64,000 nt of DNA from Dromaius novaehollandiae (Eukaryota; Chordata; Aves; Casuariiformes; Dromaiidae). Under the pieces are notes generated by a model that saw only the letters and a list, made by a program, of their open reading frames with translations, did not search any database and was not told where the DNA came from. The DNA is taken from contig NC_088102.1 of assembly GCF_036370855.1 (NCBI RefSeq), positions 71,123,601-71,187,600 of the forward strand. The letters run 5' to 3'. Position numbers and translations under genes: made by a program. This document shows, in pieces, positions 1 through 12,600 of the stretch; position 1 is the stretch's first letter; every line of letters starts with the position of its first letter.

Positions 1-3000
1 CTTGGCTGAAGAACAAGCAGAAATTGCACACAGGCAAATCAAAGGACTGTTCACAAATTACTTCCTCCTGCTACCGCTTCTGCTTTTGAAAGCCAAATAT
101 CCTGAGGCAACAAGTTTCAGAATTCAACCATATGCAGTGTGAAAAATAGTTATTTTGCTTTAAGCCTAATTCAAAGTTAATCTTGAAAAAAGGCTGCCTC
201 CTTGGTACCAGAGCCCATCAACCCGTTTCCTGAGGAATGCACAGCCCTTTTTCGCTCACACCAGGCCACATGGCTCTTGCTCTATAAACCATCATACCTT
301 GGATCCCTGCCTCATTTTTCCTCTTCCTTTCTCCATGCCCAATGGAGGACTCACCCCAGGATAAACAGGGCTTCTGGGGTTCTCTGGACATGGTGGCACT
401 CTCTTCAGGAGTCAAAGGAAGTCTCTCAAAGACGGCAAGCACGACCTGCTGTCCTGAGGCCCCATTTGTGCCCAAGACACTGTAAAGAGGTATCCTAAAG
501 AGGCTGCCAGAAGAAGACTAGGCGGACATGGCCATAAGGGGCAATGAAGGAAAAAGGCAAAACCCCTATCGCTAAACAAAACAAGACCAGAGCATGAGCC
601 AGCTTGTGGCAGTCTATGCCAATTGTTATCTCAGTCGCTGGCATGGTTCTAGCTTATGGCAACTTGCTGCCTTCCAGGGGATGCTCAGATGTCGTTTAGG
701 GAATAGAATGGAGCAGGGCCATTCCCCAGTAGGCATAATGGACAAGTCCACCCTGTTTGGGGCTGTAACAGAATTTAGCTGTATGGATGCCATATGTCTT
801 CCTGCCAGAACCACGCAGTGGGCCTTCCATTTGTCCCATGCCTCTTTTATCTACTATGCATTAATGTGGATGTAGCCAGAGAGATCTGAGACCACAGGCA
901 CATACTGACCCTAGGCAAACATATCAAGGACAGGAGACATCAATAGAAGAGCATACCTAGGACGTGGTCCACAGGGCACAATACCTGCAAGACCAGGGCA
1001 TGACACAGTTCTTCTGGGCAGACCAGCAGATCCCAAGAGGAGAGCCGATACTGATGGTGTTAGTGCAGCCAACAGTTTTGGGGAAAAATGAAAAAGGGCT
1101 TTTGCTGAGCATATCAGAATTTGTTACAAGCTGGAGGAGGAGAGCAGGGGGTCTTAGTGGTCTGCTGTATCTCTGGGGAGAGGCCCAGTTTCTATGCCCC
1201 ATAGCCGGTGAACAATAGGCTGCCCCACTCCTGGAGAGGTCCTCCCTCTCTTGAGGGAGAGTGTGTTGCACAAGCAAGTGAGTCATGCTTTGTCTGAGAT
1301 AAAAATCCATACGCAAGCCAGTCTGGGCAATTGTACTTCCTAAGCAGCTCTCCTCCTACCATGACTTTGAACCACCATATGGTCTTCTGAAGAAACTGTA
1401 GGCACTGCATCTACCAACACCTTTCTTTTTAAATAGGCAGGTAAGAAGAGCTTTGACAATTCAAGTTGTATCTGCTCAGGGTCACCCCTGGCACCCCTGG
1501 CAGGGCACCTCTCTAACACCCCACCTTTGGGTTGTTTTCAGGGGTCCTGGAGTGTAGCACAGCCAAAATGAGAAACCAGAATTGTGTGTTCTGGCCCACA
1601 CAGGAGAGCAGAGATGTCTCTGCGAGCAGTTTTCAGACATGGTCTCAAAGTTGGCACATGCAAGACCTGACTGTGGCTTCAAAAGGAGGGTGTTGATTAA
1701 CAAATTGCAAGAGTTATTTGGGGGGCTGATGAGCTACAGGTACTGTCTTTGGAGGAAGCTTCTTTTGGTAGATCCAAACAAGCATCTTTAGGCCAGTAGC
1801 AGGTAACAAAGAGATGACATGAGCTTCTGCTTACCTGTGCCTTATTGTATGTCCTGAGAAGCCATGTTCACACAGGTGATGCTGCACCAACACTCAGTAG
1901 GGGCAAAATGATCCAAAGGATATGACGCCACAACTGATTTATGCAGGAGCAAGTCTGACAATCTCATGGATGAGAAAGAGAAGAAAAATGAGGTGGAAAA
2001 AACACAAAAGCATGGGGGATATGGAAGAACTGGGTTTGTTAGATGTTTTGGAGTCCTTCAAAAATCATGCCCAACTAAAAGTGAGAATGTGAAACTAGCT
2101 GTTAAATAATCATCCATAATTCAGCTGAGCACAGATGCTTTTTGCATGCAGGAAGGTTTCTGGAATGAACAGAAATGCAAAATGGATGAAGGCAGTGTCT
2201 GAGCTATGCTTTTTCTTTGATATAAAGGTCACTAAGGTAAGATGCTAACTTCTTGAAGAAAGGCTGATATTTTGTATGGATGTTTTCCCTAGAAGATCTA
2301 ACTGCAAATGCCAGAATTGTTTTGTTTTTTTCTTTTAAAAGCAATAAAAGATAATTTTCTCCCCATGAACCTGGCTTTGACTCTCACAGAAGATACTGGA
2401 TACAACTCCCTAGTTTTTTAATAACAGGATATCTCCTTTAATGTTAAAACAAATTGTAGCAGATGGGTTCATTAATGGTTTTCCCTCCCCTTCTTCCCTT
2501 CCTCCCTGACTAGCATGTACAAAAATTCCCCAAATCCTAAACCTATTTTCTAATCCTTGAATCTTTATTTCTTGAATCGATTCTTTTTAATTCTCTATGA
2601 TTCCAAGAGATAAATTGTGCACAAAAAGAAGTAGGAAAAACACCCTAGTTTACACCTTATTTGATGAAAGTCGTGGTGTTTACTTAGCATTTGTATATGT
2701 CTCCTCCTTAAGGAGCTATTTCCAAAATTATGAACTCCCAGGAGAAATTTCTGCATGACACAATTAGGAAGTTACTGGTGAAACCCTTGGTATTGTAATG
2801 AAGGGATCATATAAAGAGTGCTTTTTCTTGGTCAGGAATTGATGCCCTTCATGACTGGGAAATCATTCTTGCTTTTACCACAAACACTTGGAGAAGAAGG
2901 GGCTTATTTCCCACATGAAATTTTCGTCTAGGAGACATCAAGCGTCGCCTGTGTGTCTCTGGTAAGATGAAAAGGTCCCTGGAATGTGAGCAAACAGGTG

Positions 3001-4708
3001 AGTTGGGGAGCACCTCTCAATTTTAGCCTAAATCATGCCATGAAGAGCTGGTCTGTTACAAAGGGCGTACTTCAGATAGGAACCTGTTTGCACATGAAAT
3101 AGTCACCCAAGGTTAGGTTATGCCTTGCTAAAGCCGGGTATTTAGATGTTTATCCAAGTCTCAGGTAGATGCTAGCTTAGGCTCTATTTAAAGTCAACAG
3201 AGGTACATAGGCACTGTCAGAGGTTATCATCCCCAGGATCTTAGCCGATTATTTTAATTAAGACTGCTGGGATTCAAAATTATTTTCTAGTGACTGGTGA
3301 GGTCAGCTGGTTTGGCCAAGGTGATGCAACGGCTCTACAAAACACTGGTGGTCTAAGATGTGTTAAATAGCCAGCAGCTACTTAGCAGACACTTAATGAC
3401 CAGGAACTTCACACTGCTTTTACATGCTGTGTTAAGAATTCTCTGTATGATCACTGATATCTATCTCTGATATCGTTAATATTTACAAAGCAGGTTAATA
3501 TGACAAGGTGGGGAGAGAGCACAGAAGAAAACTAAATAGAAAGTGTGTGATATATTTGTTTCTCACTGGGTGCCTTTTTACCATGCTGGAAAAAGCATGC
3601 AGTCTTGCTCTTGAGCTCTTTTTTGTCTCACACTTTTCACATGAAGCAGAGTAAGAGGACTGGCATTGTATGGCCTGGTGGATTTCTGCTGCTTGCTATA
3701 CTTTGAACATCACTGCATGGAAACCTTCATGGTGGGCTATTTGGCAAACTTCAAATTGTTTTAGAGTGGTGTGAAAGTTTTTGTAACTGGCTTGAATCCT
3801 AGAATGAAATATAAATTTTGTGCAGTCCCAGTTTCACAAAATCCAGATTTAAGGGGGACTTATGTGCAAGTCAAATAAGGGCATATGCGTTACATTTTCC
3901 ATAGATTATTGCATGCAGAATGGTCCTTTACAATGACGTAATTCAACATCTTGTGTAACACAGCTCACAGACCCTCACTGAGGGCTTTCTGTAACTAGCT
4001 CTAACTTCTGTTTTAAAAAGACATAGGCTTTTGTCATTCTTTTTCTAAATGATGTTATCGATATCTTACTCCCCCTGTTTAGTAATGGAACTGTAGTATT
4101 ATTGGGGTATCCATTGGCACTGATCTTTTACAATTCTTTTCATTGTCTTTCTCAATTCAGTGGCATCACAAGAATGATACAAATATCACCACGTTTAAAA
4201 GGATGTTACACTTCCACTAAATCTCCTGGTTCAAACTTAATTTCAAAGTTGCTCCCACCTTCTCCATTATAAGGAAGGGAAGAAAGGAGAATTTTATTCT
4301 AACTTTCCTAAAGATAGTTCCCTAAAAAATCCCTCTCTCTCTCACCAGTGCTTTCCCTCTTTCTATCTTCTCAGACAAGGATTTTTTAAAAATACAGACT
4401 TAGTTTTCTAAAGCCAGAAGAAATTGCTGTGGCTGTTTCTTTGATAATAACCCATTATTACCACTGGTAATAACAAACCTCATAGCTTCTTCAGGAGATG
4501 GAACAAGTCTTCCTATTGGGAAGTGACATTATTAAACCAAATTAGTAGTGACTGGAAGAGAATACTACCTTTAGAAATACATTCCATCATGTACCTTGTT
4601 TTCCCTGAAATGTGTTTTGAGGCAAACCTTCAATATGTTGTTCTACAGTTCCTGCCTCTGAGCTTTGTGCTTCCTAATAAAAAAGTCATGTATTTATCTA
4701 CCATTTAT

Positions 4709-4725
4709 GGGGGGGGGGGGGGGGG
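4709..4725 (+). repeat. 17-base poly-G run in the 5' flank of an OR
   Basis: An uninterrupted run of 17 G lies about 50 bases before the predicted 3' splice site (AG at 4775-4776) and 67 bases before the downstream ATG. Such a run is length-unstable and can form a G-quadruplex on the sense strand. It sits inside the presumed intron. Confidence 0.9.
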
Positions 4726-4759
4726 CGGAAGGAATATGCTGACTTTGTGTTTCTCTATG

Positions 4760-4776
4760 TCTCTGCTTTCATACAG
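4760..4776 (+). promoter_or_regulatory. Predicted 3' splice site before the OR coding exon at 4793
   Basis: A pyrimidine-rich tract followed by CAG ends at 4776, leaving a 16-base untranslated segment before ATG 4793. This fits the standard OR gene structure with upstream non-coding exon(s). Confidence 0.6.
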
Positions 4777-4792
4777 CAACTGCGTTGTGATG

Positions 4793-5734
4793 ATGGACAA
4801 AGGAAATCACACCCTCTTTGCTGAATTTGTTCTCTCTGGATTCTCAGAGCATCTGAATGTCCAGGCCATCCTCTTTATGGTGTTTCTAGTCGTCTATGTG
4901 ATCACTCTATTAGGGAATCTGGGGATGATTGTGTTAATCCGAATAGATTCTCGGCTTCACACCCCAATGTACTTCTTCCTAAGCTGCTTATCCTTCTTAG
5001 ACATCTGCTATTCTTCCTCAATCACCCCCAGATTGCTCAAAGATCTTGTAGCAAAGAGGAAAGTAATTTCTTACTCTGCATGCCTTACACAATTTTATTT
5101 CTACGCTACCTTCGCCACCGCTGAATGCTACCTCCTGGCTGTTATGGCGTATGATCGCTACATGGCCATCTGTAGCCCATTGCTCTATGCAGTCTCCATG
5201 TCCAGCAGAGTGTGTGCCCTGCTGGTAGCTGGCTCATATATTGCTGGGCTTGTGAATGCCACCATCCATACAGGGTTTGCATTTCGACTGTCCTTCTGTG
5301 GTCCCAACGTCATCAATCATTTTTACTGTGAGGGGCCCCCACTTTATGCCATTTCTTGTACGGACCCAACCATCAATGAGGTTATGATGTTTGTTGTGGT
5401 TGGCTTCAATTTGTTGATCACCAGCCTGATCATTCTTCTCTCCTACACTTACATCCTGGCCACCATACTGAGAATGAGCTCGGCTGTGGGCAGGTACAAA
5501 ACCTTCTCCACATGTGCTTCCCACCTGGCAGCTGTGACTCTCTTCTATGGATCTGCTGCATCTATGTACTCACGGCCTAGCTCCAGGCATTCCCAGCACC
5601 TCGACAAAGTGGCCTCTGTGTTTTACACCATGGTGACCCCCATGCTGAACCCCCTCATCTACAGCCTGAGGAACAAGGAGGTGAAGGATGCCCTCAGGAG
5701 ACTGATAGATAGGACACATTCATCTGAAAGCTAA
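4793..5734 (+). CDS. Olfactory receptor, class II, family 5/8/9-like, complete
   Basis: This is an intact single-exon odorant receptor of 313 residues, a seven-helix G-protein-coupled receptor of the olfactory neuron membrane. Landmarks are an N-glycosylation site NHT at residues 5-7, GN in helix 1 (41-42), LHTPMYFFL (55-63), conserved Cys97, [10 protein letters not shown] at the end of helix 3 (118-127), Cys179 in the long second extracellular loop, FSTCASHL before helix 6 (238-245) and [12 protein letters not shown] in helix 7 (283-294). The start is the second of two adjacent ATGs (4790 and 4793), chosen because family members begin one or two residues before the acidic/N-glycosylated segment. 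The reading frame is open further upstream to 4523, but a good 3' splice site (TTTCATACAG, ending at 4776) makes that extension intronic. The sequence looks like the family 5/8/9 branch; exact subfamily is uncertain. Confidence 0.95.
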   Translation: MDKGNHTLFAEFVLSGFSEHLNVQAILFMVFLVVYVITLLGNLGMIVLIRIDSRLHTPMYFFLSCLSFLDICYSSSITPRLLKDLVAKRKVISYSACLTQFYFYATFATAECYLLAVMAYDRYMAICSPLLYAVSMSSRVCALLVAGSYIAGLVNATIHTGFAFRLSFCGPNVINHFYCEGPPLYAISCTDPTINEVMMFVVVGFNLLITSLIILLSYTYILATILRMSSAVGRYKTFSTCASHLAAVTLFYGSAASMYSRPSSRHSQHLDKVASVFYTMVTPMLNPLIYSLRNKEVKDALRRLIDRTHSSES

Positions 5735-6536
5735 TTTTTCCTGATGCTTCGGAAGAATCGAGAGGTCTCTTTAGAAACATTTATACTCTCCTGTGTCTGT
5801 AGGACTATGGTATGAAAATAGCACTCTCCTGTGAACTAGTGGTGAGCAACTGGACACATGTATTGGGAAATTTCTGCCTTGTTCCTAAACATTTGGTCAC
5901 TAACTGCTCTTGGATTAAATTGTTTATTGACCTGTCTCAGTCAGGTATGCATTTGCCATTCTTTCCTTGGTGTTTACAGTCTTTATTAGTAATTCCAGGA
6001 ATTTAGCCCTTTTGACCACTTGTGGTTTGAGAATACATTAGCGGTTATCTTCAGTAATGACGATTAATAATAGCTATTGCTGTCAGTGTGAAAATGATTA
6101 TCAGAGCTCCTTTCATATGAAGAAATGGGCAGGTTTCTGGTGAACACATCAAAGTGTTTACAGCTCACTGAGCACTAAACTTGATCATCTGACCAGAAGA
6201 TCACGGTTCAGTTCCCAGAAGTGTCACAGACTCCTTATGTGACATGAGGTAAGTTGCTTAGGCCCAGGTTTGCCCCATCTAAGTAAAGTGCCTCCTAGGT
6301 TCTCTTTCTAATCAGTAGGAAAAAAAATGTCTGGGACTGATTGAACTCATGAGACATTCTTTGTCTTCTGAAATGCCTACCTCCTTCCATAGACTACAGG
6401 GGGAACTTGGACTGCCTATGTTGTTAAACTGGGCACCATCTTTGCATGTTAAAGGCAGCTTGGATGAATCCAGCGTGAAAGAGACAACCTATTCAACTCC
6501 AGCTTGAATATATACAAATTCATGTATATAAATATA

Positions 6537-6537
6537 T

Positions 6538-6573
<36 letters not shown>

Positions 6574-6574
6574 G
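6537..6574. repeat. Microsatellite (GC)n-(AC)n
   Basis: An alternating purine-pyrimidine tract of about 38 bases runs from GC/GT alternation into about eleven AC repeats. It is flanked by TATA-rich alternating sequence. This is a typical simple repeat with Z-DNA-forming potential. Confidence 0.95.
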
Positions 6575-7886
6575 TTTATTTACTTATAAAATAGACAATA
6601 TAATATGCTTGCGTGTATATGTATGTACATCATGCGTATTTATTTAGGGTTTTGATGGATTGTCATTTTGATTCTTGGTTCTTCTGACCTAGTTTTAAAA
6701 TCTGTAGATATAAATGACAGTATGTGCATTTATAGATACATAATGCAATTTTATGTATATAAATTGGGACTTAGGCAGAATGTAGATACCTTTGGTCAGG
6801 AAAGTCTTCCCCTCCCTCAAGAAATCCCTGACTCCAGGCACCAAGCAGCTTCCTTTTTCCTTAGCCTGAAAGCTCCTTAGATGCTTAAACGTAGACACCT
6901 TCATCTCAATGGCAGCTCTCTCCACAGGTTCATGTTCTCAGCTTCTTCCTGCTTTTTCTATTGTTCTTTTTAACCCTAAAATGGGATTGGATATTTCCAG
7001 CCAGTATGTTACCACAAGCATTAGTAATACAAGAATGTCTCAGCTGACATGGCTTTTCTCAGACCTGGAGTATGACTGTGGCCATACGCTTGTCTGGATG
7101 GCTTAATGGATTGTTGAACTGAGCCTGCACAGCAGTTCACAGTTTAAGCCAATGGAGTTGATGAGGCATGTGCTTGGTTCTGGAACAAAGAACATTCTGA
7201 TGTATTGTTTAGTACAATGAAAACAACCACCAGGATGAAAAATCATATCTGCTTAGAACAAGTTGTGACATGACTTATTAAGTGGCCAGGATTGAGACTG
7301 CAGCCTCATCAGTCAAGGTCACTGATAGTCACTTCTTGTGAATCAAAGTGTGTAATATTCACTGAGATAGTAATACAAGCTAGAGAAAAAGTCTATAAAT
7401 AAAAAAGCTGCTCAAATATTTCCTTTTTTTCTCCCCACCCTTCCTTCCCTGACTATTCACATCAAGGTCACTGAAATCACTCTGTGTGCATTTCTGCTAC
7501 GCATTTGCCCACACAGGAATTTTGAAAGATAAGAGGGAACAAGCCTGGGGTCTCTGCATACAGGTCCTGGAAGCTCTTCCTCTTGCTCAAGGGAAATCAA
7601 TGAGTTCTTCAGAAAAAAATAGCTTCCCTGGCTCTCCACTGACTTTACGTACAGGCAAGGCAGAAGACTTTTCCATGAATCATTTGGTCAGAGTTTGTAC
7701 TTCAACCCACTGTATGTGTTGTCTTTGTGTCTCAGAAGAAGCAAAAGGTGCCTTTGATCACAAGACGCCGGGTAAGTTCAGGAACCTTCTCCTCTAAATT
7801 TTTACAGAACATTTCATTATCAGGAGGAGAATTATTCCCTCCTCACACTTGTCTTTTAATAAAATATATATTTAAACGAGTTATTT

Positions 7887-7944
7887 GACTGAAGACACCC
7901 GGGAGGCACCCATGAGACTGAAGACACCCAGGAGGCACCCAGGA
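7887..7944. repeat. Two-copy 29-bp tandem repeat
   Basis: A 29-base unit starting GACTGAAGACACCC (7887-7915) is repeated immediately at 7916-7944 with a few mismatches. It is a small local tandem duplication with no visible coding role. Confidence 0.85.
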
Positions 7945-8646
7945 GAGACTGACTCATATTCTTGATAGTTTTCTTCTTCTCTTCCACAGGCAACATAAAC
8001 TGCATCATAGAGATGATGTGTGTTATGCTTAGCACAGATCATATTCCCATAGAACAAAAATGAGAAAGCATCCAATTAGGGTGTTGTTTTTGCTTACTTT
8101 GAACTATGTAATCATTTTGAAAACTATGTTATCATTTCTCTGATTTCTTTTTTGCTGGTGTCACCTCCTCTCTCATGCATGTTGTGGGTTGTGGGGGTGG
8201 GGAGGTTCATGTCACTTAACCTCAGCCATCCATAAGTTAGGCATTAGCTTGGAACAGTTGCCAAGGCTTCCTTTCAAGTCAATAGAGGCAGAGAAGTGGA
8301 TATTGCCTGTGGATGATTCATCTCGCCTCTCTTAGATAACCATACGGTGATGGGATCACTCGCCCTCCGATGTTGCCTTTCTCTTTGGGTTAGCTGTAAA
8401 GGGACCTTGGATACCCAAGTTTTAGATGGTTAGCTGGAAGATGGGAATCCCTTTCAAGCTTTCTTAGAAAGTGTTTCTTATCACCAGTTTTTTCTGAGAC
8501 CTGTGTTTTTTCTAGCCTTAGAAAAAGCATTGTTTCCCAGTTTCTTATATCTACTCCTAATCACAAAAAAAGGACAAAGTGCAGAGATTCTTGATGATTT
8601 GTTTCCAGCTGTATCTTTGTCTTCACAGTTATTGGATGATATATCA

Positions 8647-9625
8647 ATGCTTCAAGGAAATCACAGCCTGATCACTGAGTGCATTTTAATGGCACTGACA
8701 GACTGTCCAGATTTTCAGGTCCCCATCTTTCTTTTTTCCTTTGTGATCTATACCATCCCCCTGTTGGGGAATTTTGGGATGACCACTCCCATGAAAAATC
8801 GGCCCCAGACTTCACATCCTCCACATATTTTTTCCTCAGCAACCTACCCTTCTTAGATATCTGCTGTTCCTCCTGCATTACCCCCCAAATGCTGACAGAA
8901 CTCTTGTCAGAGAGAAAGGGCGTTCCTTCTGTTGGATGTGTTACCCTGTTTCATTTTTATGCAGTCTTTGCCACTATGACTGTTCCGAGCTAATGCCAAA
9001 TGTATGGATGGCTGAGGTGAAGTGCCACCTCCTCCTGGCTGTGACGGCGTATGGCTGTTAGGCAGGCATCTGTAGCCTGCTGAACTACAAGGTCACTTTG
9101 TCCCAGAGAGCCTCTTACTTGTACCTGGCTCATATCTGGATGGGGCTGTGTACTCCATGGTACACACTGCCAACACCTTTCATCTGTCTTTTTGTGGTCC
9201 AAATGTCATCAATCATTTCTACTGTGAAGGTCCTCCAATATTAAAGCTCTCCTGCTCTGATACCAGTGTCAATGACACAGCCAGGCTTGTGTTTGTTGGA
9301 TTCAATACGATCACCATGAGCCTATTATCCTCATATCCTATGCTTACGCTCCGATTGCTATCCTGAAAATTCACTTTAAGCAGGACAAGTACCAAGCCTT
9401 TCCCACCTGTGCTTCCCATCTAACTGTGGTCACTGTCTTCTATGGGAACGCTACATTCCTTTTTTTTCATGGCCTAGTTCAAAACATTTGCTGGATCAGG
9501 AAAAGGTGGTGTCTGTTTTCTATATGGTGGCGAGCCGCATGCTGAATCCCCTCATTTACAGCCTGAGGAACACAAGGGTGAAGGACAGCCTGAGGGCACT
9601 CCTGAAGGGTAAGGTTTCTTTCTAA
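8647..9625 (+). pseudogene. Olfactory receptor pseudogene, full span with several lesions
   Basis: A near full-length OR is recognisable from MLQGNHSLITECIL at the start to [14 protein letters not shown] near the stop at 9623-9625. The frame changes near 8800, after LLGNFGM of helix 1. It continues through YFFLSNLPFLDICCSSCITPQML to a stop near 8990. An apparent insertion of about 35 bases lies before the helix 3 remnant (LLLAVTAYGC, then a stop where DRY is expected, near 9059). [17 protein letters not shown] follows in another frame, then a stop near 9364. [17 protein letters not shown] and the helix 7 segment are in further frames. A plausible 3' splice site (AG at 8627-8628) is still present upstream. 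The ECL2 segment resembles that of the intact gene at 4793, suggesting a related paralogue. This gene cannot make a receptor. Confidence 0.93.
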
Positions 9626-12600
9626 AATGAGTGTCTAAAACTAACTGGAGTACAGAAAATGGATTTACCTTTAAAACAGGTCTTCCGGAAGGCACAGAGA
9701 GTGGAATTCACATAATCTAATTTCAATTAGGTGTACAAAACCAGTCTTAGCTTCCTGTATAGAATATGAAGAGAAAAAAGGACCTCCAGAAGGTGTTTCC
9801 AGATGGGGTTACAATACAGGCAAGATGAGGTGACAGTTTCTTTCATCTGCCTATAAAGGGAGCCTAGATAACTGTCTTATTTGTGCATAACTCAACATTT
9901 ACGTGTCAGTGAATCAAATGTAGTTTTAAAAATAAAAATGGAACTAACATATTGCTGTGTATTTCCCTCTGTGTTAATGTCCTGCTTATCTCTAATGGAT
10001 GAGCTCTAAGGCTTACCCTTAAATATAACTGATACTGATTTTCAAGAGCAATTTTGAGTGATTTGCTTGCAGTGAATCCCATTTTGCACACAGCTTTTTT
10101 TTTCTTGAACCAGTCAACTTCTTATGCAAGTGGCAGTTCCACTGTTTGTGACAATTCCTTATTATTTTGTGTCCTAAAATTCCAGCTTCTGAAACCAATA
10201 ATTGACAACAATAATAAAAAGTATTAGTGCAAAATTAATAATTTAGCCAACCCATTAATTAACAATTAAATTAAATAATAATTAACAATAATTAATCATG
10301 CTGTCCTACAAGGCGAGACATGGTGGTTGATTGCTGGAGGGGACTTGAGGCAGAACGTGTAGGGAAATAAAGAAAATAAGAGTGTTAGTAGCATTGCTTT
10401 TTGACTATGATGTGCCACCTGCAACACAGCAGAAGACATCAGCATGCAATCGTATCTCCCACATGTCCCTCTGCAGTGAGGGCTGAGGCATCACCCCATG
10501 CTCACGTGCTGCCCTGCCCTGACAGAGAACTGTCCAAACAGCTTCTAGAAAAAACAGTCCCTCCCATACCAGCAGGGGTAGAGAGGCTCACCACCATCCT
10601 CACAGAGGCTGAGGAAGGCAGGGCCCTAAGTGCACCAGCTGCTTCTGCAACCTCTTCTCCCCAGAAGGGCTTTGACTGCTCACAAGGCCAGCTGTGATAT
10701 GGGGCAGCTGTGTGACCTTGGATCAGGCTGCTGGGAAAAGATCTGTGCAAAATCTTGGTGGGGGTCTCCTCCCTCTCTTTGCTTGAGGGCTGCATTTAAG
10801 CTCAGCTGACTGCTCTGGCCCTTATGTGAGCTGTGTTGCAGCTGTGCCTGATCAGGTATGCTGCTGGTCTGCATCCAGATCTGATTTCCTGGCTGACCCT
10901 GGTTACTCTTACTGGACCTGCTCTGCCCTTCTTCTTTGGGTCCTCTGGTACTGCCCCATTGCTGGTGTGGTCCCTGCCCTATGTGCCTTGCTGTCAGATG
11001 CTTGATCAGCTGATGGTAAGAGATACGTAGCTTTGATTCCCTTCAGACTCTTGCAACAACTTCTGTACCAGCAGAGCAGCAGCTGCTGTGATAACAGAGT
11101 GGAGGACTGGAGAGGTGTGGAAGAGGGAGTCTGAGGCTCCTTAAAAAAACTGTTAGCATGCTGACAGTTCAACTCTGTGGTCACTGACTTCAGGGCCTGG
11201 GCTAGCTGTGACCAACCTGCTTGAGAAGAGTTCCTTGCCATTAACACAGAAGAAAGTTTCTTTCTTGTTAGTTTCTGCTAATTAGTCCCTCATGGCTTGT
11301 TAAGAAGAATGAGTAAGTTGACTACAAGCTCACTAAGAAGGTTTCAGGATCATTAGGATAATTTCTTCATGAAACCCAGAAAGACTTGTTAAGTGGATGC
11401 CTCCTGGGAGGGTGGCTGGCCTCCAAAGTGCATTTCTTGCTCTGGGAGGAGAGCAGTGTCGTTTGTGATGGCAACAGATTTAACCTCTATATGGTGAGAG
11501 CTTTGTGTTCAGGCCAGCTGAAAGGCTTTCTGTGGGTCCAGCTACAACTGCTACCACTGTTTGCACTGCTACAAACCTGTTCATAGAGCAAAGGCATCCC
11601 TGTTTTCATGACATGTACGGTTAACAAGCTTTTGCTGGTTCTCACTAACTGGACAATTTGTTCTTGCCTGCTTTTCACTAATGGAAAGAAAATTTAAAAA
11701 ATAGTTCAAAAGCCCTTTAAATACTGTGAAAGTTAGGGTTAGTCTAGAAGGAGTCTAGAAAAAGGTGGTATTTGCTCATGGATATACTCCCCCTTTTTCT
11801 GATTTGCTCTGCACTAAGTATAAGGGAGGATTTTGAATTTGTCTTTGTTTACACCTAGTAAAGGCTTCACCTGCTTCAGCTACTCCCAGGGAGCCTGTGG
11901 TATATGCAGGTATGTCCAGCAAGTCACCAGGTCTGGACTTAATGTACCGAGGCTTGCTTGGCTGACATAAGTCAAAGCTTACTGATGCTGGCTGCTGCAG
12001 TGGCTAGCTGGATCCTCTTGCTTGGGTAAGGAAGAGATCCTGGTGAGAAGTGAGAGCACCTGCCATCATAGTGTATCTCTGTCAAGGCTGCAAAGAACAG
12101 CTCTTTGGCAAAAGAGGCAGCAAGACATAACCCAGCAAGGTTGGTGCTTGTTCTGTGCCAGCTGTCATGCTCAGATTTTTCACTTGGCTATCTTTGCACA
12201 CAGCAGTGAGGGCAGCCATTTGACGTGTGATCTGCCATCGGGGGATGAGGGTCTTCCCAGAAACCCAAGCATGGGGTAGCCTTGTTTCACTCGGCAAGCT
12301 AAGCCACGAGTGGGAGTCCCAGCAGAGAGAGCAAAGATGTTCTTAGTGAGGTTGATGTCTCCTGATCCTGCTTGAGCTGGATCACAGTGATAGGCAGGCA
12401 GTGGTTATTTCAACACTCCTGCCTACAAGTAGAAGTGTGGAGAAAAGAGTAGCTGGTCAGTGAATCTGTATCATGGATAACATTCACTATCACTTACTCG
12501 AGGCAATGGAAACTAGAAGTACTCACCCTTACCCCGGACAGGAAGGGACCAGCCAAGTGGCAGTCTCAACCCTGGCTCTTAATGGTGTATCGGGCCTCAC

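Larger units (their letters stand above)
1..4776. other. Intergenic sequence upstream of the first OR coding exon
   Basis: No gene is recognised here. Several short open frames occur between about 200 and 1800 on both strands, but none shows a familiar domain, a codon pattern distinct from background, or a clean splice framework. The first 1.8 kb is somewhat richer in G+C than the AT-rich 1.9-4.7 kb stretch. The non-coding 5' exon(s) and promoter of the OR at 4793 must lie in this interval, but I cannot place them. Confidence 0.5.
5735..8646. other. Intergenic spacer between OR loci
   Basis: AT-rich sequence without a recognisable gene. It holds a dinucleotide microsatellite (6537-6574) and a two-copy 29-bp tandem repeat (7887-7944). 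The small open frames in this interval show no OR or other familiar motifs. Confidence 0.6.

Noticed and set aside
957-1410. Overlapping minus-strand open frames of 72-119 residues
   Set aside because: No recognisable domain, no splice support, and plus-strand frames of similar size overlap them.
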